From NCBI RefSeq assembly GCF_016428905.1, contig NZ_JAELTQ010000030.1:1-39076 (forward strand): a DNA stretch of 39,076 bases, read 5' to 3'. The notes below the pieces were generated by a model that was given only the letters and a program-made list of their open reading frames with translations, ran no database searches and was not told the origin of the DNA. Below are positions 35,276 to 39,076 of this stretch, one piece after another. Source of the stretch: Dyella sp. ASV24 (GTDB lineage: Bacteria > Pseudomonadota > Gammaproteobacteria > Xanthomonadales > Rhodanobacteraceae). Both the position numbers and the translations under genes were made by a program. Position 1 is the first letter of the stretch. The number at the start of each line of letters is the position of its first letter.

Positions 35276-37384
35276 TTACTTCACGTGATCCCACAGGTAG
35301 GTGTAACCAAGTGCACTCATGAACGCGGCTTGCTTGTTGTCCGCCGCCGCACCGTGACCGCCCTCGATGTTCTCGTAGAAGCTGGCGTCATAGCCGAGCG
35401 TCTGGAGTTTCGCGGCCATCTTGCGTGCGTGCACCGGGCCCACGCGGTCGTCGCGCGTGGAGGTGGTGAACAGCACGGGTGGGTACTTTTGCCCGGCTCT
35501 GGCGTTGAAGTAGGGCGAGAACTTCTGGATCCACGCCCATTCCGCCGGCTTGTCCGGGTCGCCGTACTCCGCGATCCAGGAGGCGCCTGCTGATAGGTGC
35601 GTGTAGCGCTGCATGTCCAGCAAGGCCACCTGGCTCACGATGGCGCCATAGAGCTGCGGGTACAGCGTGAGCATGTTGCCCATCAGCAGGCCGCCGTTGC
35701 TGCCGCCCATCGCACCCAGGTGCTGCGGGGAGGTGATGTTGCGCTTGAACAGATCCTGCGACACCGCGGCAAAGTCTTCGTAGGCGCGCAGACGGTCGGC
35801 TTTCAGCGCTGCCTTGTGCCAGCGCGGACCGTACTCGCCGCCGCCACGGATATTGGCGATGACGTATACGCCGCCCTGTTCGAGCCAGGCGCGCCCGACG
35901 CTGCCGCTGTAGGCAGGCTGCAACGACACCTCGAAGCCACCGTAGCCGTACTGCAGGGTGGGATTCTTGCCATCCGCCTTGAGGTTCTTGGGGGCGATTT
36001 CAAAGTACGGCACGCGCGTACCGTCCTTCGAGCTGGCGAAATGCTGGCTCACCGCGTACTTCGATGCGTCGAAGAAACTGGGGCTATGCTTGATGGCCTG
36101 TGCGTCGCCTTGGCCAAGCGTGCCGTAGTAGAGCGTGGTGGGTTGCAAGAAACCGGACACGGTGAGGAAGTAGTCGTCGCTGGTGTCGTCGTCCACACCA
36201 CTCGCAGCAATCGTGGAGAGCGCCGGCGCGCCACCTAGCGGCTCACGCTTCCACGCGCCATCACCGGGCGTCAGTACTTCGAGCTTGTTGACCACGTTGT
36301 CCATCACGTTGAGGATCAGGTGGTGACGCGTCCACGAGTACCCGTCGAGCGCGGTGGCGTCACTGGGCTCGAACAGCACGGTGATGTCGCGCTTGCCGGC
36401 CATGTAGTCATCGAACTTTGCGGCGAGCAGCGAGCCTGACTTGTACGTCTTACCGCCTACCGTCCAGTCACTGCGCGGCTCCACCAGCAGCCATTCGCGA
36501 TGGACGTCGGTGTTGGCATCGTCGGGCACGTCGATCTTGGTGAGCTTGCCGTCTTTGCCGCGCAGGAAGGTCTCCCTGTCGTAGAAGGCGATCTGGCGGG
36601 TCACCAGGTCCCGCTGGAAACCAGGCGTCTGGTCGCGCACAGCGGAGACCGACATGTCGTCTTCTTTGGCCTCATACACCGTGGTAGCACTGGAGAGCGG
36701 CGTGCCGCGCTTCCATTCCTTCACGATGCGCGGATAGCTCGACTTGGTCATCGAGCCCGGGCCGAAGTCAGTGGCGACGTAGAGGTGGTCGATATCCATC
36801 CAGTCCACACTCAGCTTGGCTTCGGGAAGTTCGAAGCCGCCCTTCACGAACTGCTTGTCCTTGAGGTCGAACTCGCGCATCACGCTGGCGTCTGCACCAC
36901 CGCGCGAGAGAAACACCGTGCAGCGGCGATATTCCGGCTTCAGGCACTCGGCGCCGTGCCACACCCAGTTTTCCTTTTCGGCGGCGGAGAGCGCATCGAG
37001 ATCGATCACCGTTTCCCACGCCGGGCTGTCCTTGCGGTATTCGTCCAGCGTGGTGCGGCGCCACAGCCCTTTGGGGTGTTCCTTGTCGCGCCAGAAGTTG
37101 TAGAAGTAGTCGCCCATCTTGCTGACCATGGGGATGCGGTCATGCGAATCGAGCACCTCGAGCAGACGCGCATCGAGTTGCTTGAACTCAGCGCTGTCGG
37201 CGTATTTCTTCACCGTGGCGGCGTTTTGTTGCTTGACCCAGTCGAGTGGCTGGGCGCCGTCGATGTTTTCCAGCCAGAGGTTGGGGTCCTTGGCGGCGGG
37301 GCTGATGGTGTCGGCTGCGTGCGTCATGCCGCCTAGTGTGATGCCCAGCGCGAGTGCCAGCCAGAGCGGAGTCTTGGATGTCAT
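35276..37384 (-). CDS. Prolyl oligopeptidase family protein (S9A), secreted
   Basis: A 702-residue serine peptidase that cuts short proline-containing peptides. A signal peptide ends near THA (about residue 23), so it acts in the periplasm. A seven-bladed propeller (about 80-430) gates the alpha/beta-hydrolase domain. The nucleophile is Ser562 in GGSNGG, the acid Asp is in STRDDRV (about 645), and the base is His677 in EGGHG. The oxyanion-side motif YGYGGFEVSL (about 485) is present. AAGGA lies 6 bases before the ATG. The prolyl hydroxylase-like gene follows 59 bp later, a pairing of two proline-directed enzymes that may be coincidence. Confidence 0.93.
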   Translation of the reverse strand: MTSKTPLWLALALGITLGGMTHAADTISPAAKDPNLWLENIDGAQPLDWVKQQNAATVKKYADSAEFKQLDARLLEVLDSHDRIPMVSKMGDYFYNFWRDKEHPKGLWRRTTLDEYRKDSPAWETVIDLDALSAAEKENWVWHGAECLKPEYRRCTVFLSRGGADASVMREFDLKDKQFVKGGFELPEAKLSVDWMDIDHLYVATDFGPGSMTKSSYPRIVKEWKRGTPLSSATTVYEAKEDDMSVSAVRDQTPGFQRDLVTRQIAFYDRETFLRGKDGKLTKIDVPDDANTDVHREWLLVEPRSDWTVGGKTYKSGSLLAAKFDDYMAGKRDITVLFEPSDATALDGYSWTRHHLILNVMDNVVNKLEVLTPGDGAWKREPLGGAPALSTIAASGVDDDTSDDYFLTVSGFLQPTTLYYGTLGQGDAQAIKHSPSFFDASKYAVSQHFASSKDGTRVPYFEIAPKNLKADGKNPTLQYGYGGFEVSLQPAYSGSVGRAWLEQGGVYVIANIRGGGEYGPRWHKAALKADRLRAYEDFAAVSQDLFKRNITSPQHLGAMGGSNGGLLMGNMLTLYPQLYGAIVSQVALLDMQRYTHLSAGASWIAEYGDPDKPAEWAWIQKFSPYFNARAGQKYPPVLFTTSTRDDRVGPVHARKMAAKLQTLGYDASFYENIEGGHGAAADNKQAAFMSALGYTYLWDHVK

Positions 37385-37482
37385 GCGTTGTCCTTGGGTG
37401 TGAGTGGCCGAAAGCCAGAGTGTGGCCGGCACGGCGGCATGGTGCGCGTGACTAAAGTCAGGGCCGTGGCGTGGCTCAAACG

Positions 37483-37518
37483 CATCGGCCCCTTCCCGCA
37501 GGCGGAAAGGGGCCGATG
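37483..37518 (-). terminator. Hairpin after hppA
   Basis: The 12-bp stem CATCGGCCCCTT (37483-37494) and AAGGGGCCGATG (37507-37518) begins 17 bases beyond the hppA stop. On the minus strand it is followed by CGTTTGAG, a weak T-run. The other hundred bases before the peptidase gene hold its presumed promoter. Confidence 0.75.
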
Positions 37519-37534
37519 TGTCGAACGCTTGGAA

Positions 37535-39076
<1,542 letters not shown>

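Overview
The window is high-GC gammaproteobacterial chromosome. Gene content and order (pcm variant beside tolC, lpxL divergent from waaA, glnE, a FecI/FecR/TonB-receptor unit, GGGAATAG-type intergenic repeats) suggest Xanthomonadales/Lysobacterales, most likely Rhodanobacteraceae (Dyella/Luteibacter/Rhodanobacter-like). This assignment is an inference from family-level recognition, not a database result. Bases 1-75 are not genome: a C homopolymer is followed by the 19-bp Tn5/Nextera mosaic end, so the true contig starts at about base 76.

Left part (76-8.8 kb): a class II aldolase on the minus strand. Next is the groES-groEL heat-shock operon, with a recognisable sigma-32-type promoter and a CIRCE operator. 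Then comes a tightly packed plus-strand unit: a DUF535 (VirK/YbjX-like) gene abutting an ECF sigma factor of FecI type, whose end overlaps a FecR-like anti-sigma factor, followed by a TonB-dependent siderophore-type receptor with an N-terminal STN signalling domain. A small secreted Ala/Lys/Thr-rich protein lies convergent to it.

Middle (9-18.2 kb): an LtaS/MdoB-like phosphoglycerol transferase, glnE (control of glutamine synthetase), an ELM1-family protein, a RutE-type nitroreductase, a periplasmic YceI protein, a YIP1-domain membrane protein and a small NDUFS6-like zinc-finger protein.

Envelope block (18.2-30.3 kb): a GT4 glycosyltransferase, an O-antigen-ligase-like polytopic protein and a WaaE-like GT2 enzyme form a probable LPS core/O-chain operon. 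A secreted sedolisin protease and a second DUF535 gene follow a 568-bp gene-free stretch. Then come lpxL, waaA, tolC and pcm. A TetR regulator lies divergent from a small hypothetical gene.

Right part (31.1-39.1 kb): a TPP riboswitch and thiC, a 58-residue membrane protein, then a minus-strand series: hppA (cut by the window end), an S9A prolyl oligopeptidase, a prolyl-4-hydroxylase-like dioxygenase and ppa. Soluble and membrane pyrophosphatases therefore lie within 5 kb of each other.

No tRNA, rRNA, CRISPR array, insertion sequence or prophage was recognised. The most interesting leads are the DUF535-FecI-FecR-receptor unit with a DUF535 paralogue 20 kb away, an 11-nt perfect complementarity between the 5' strand of riboswitch helix P1 and the thiC leader just before its start codon, a 12-bp tandem duplication covering the Shine-Dalgarno region of the tetR gene, and the structured repeat between groES and groEL.
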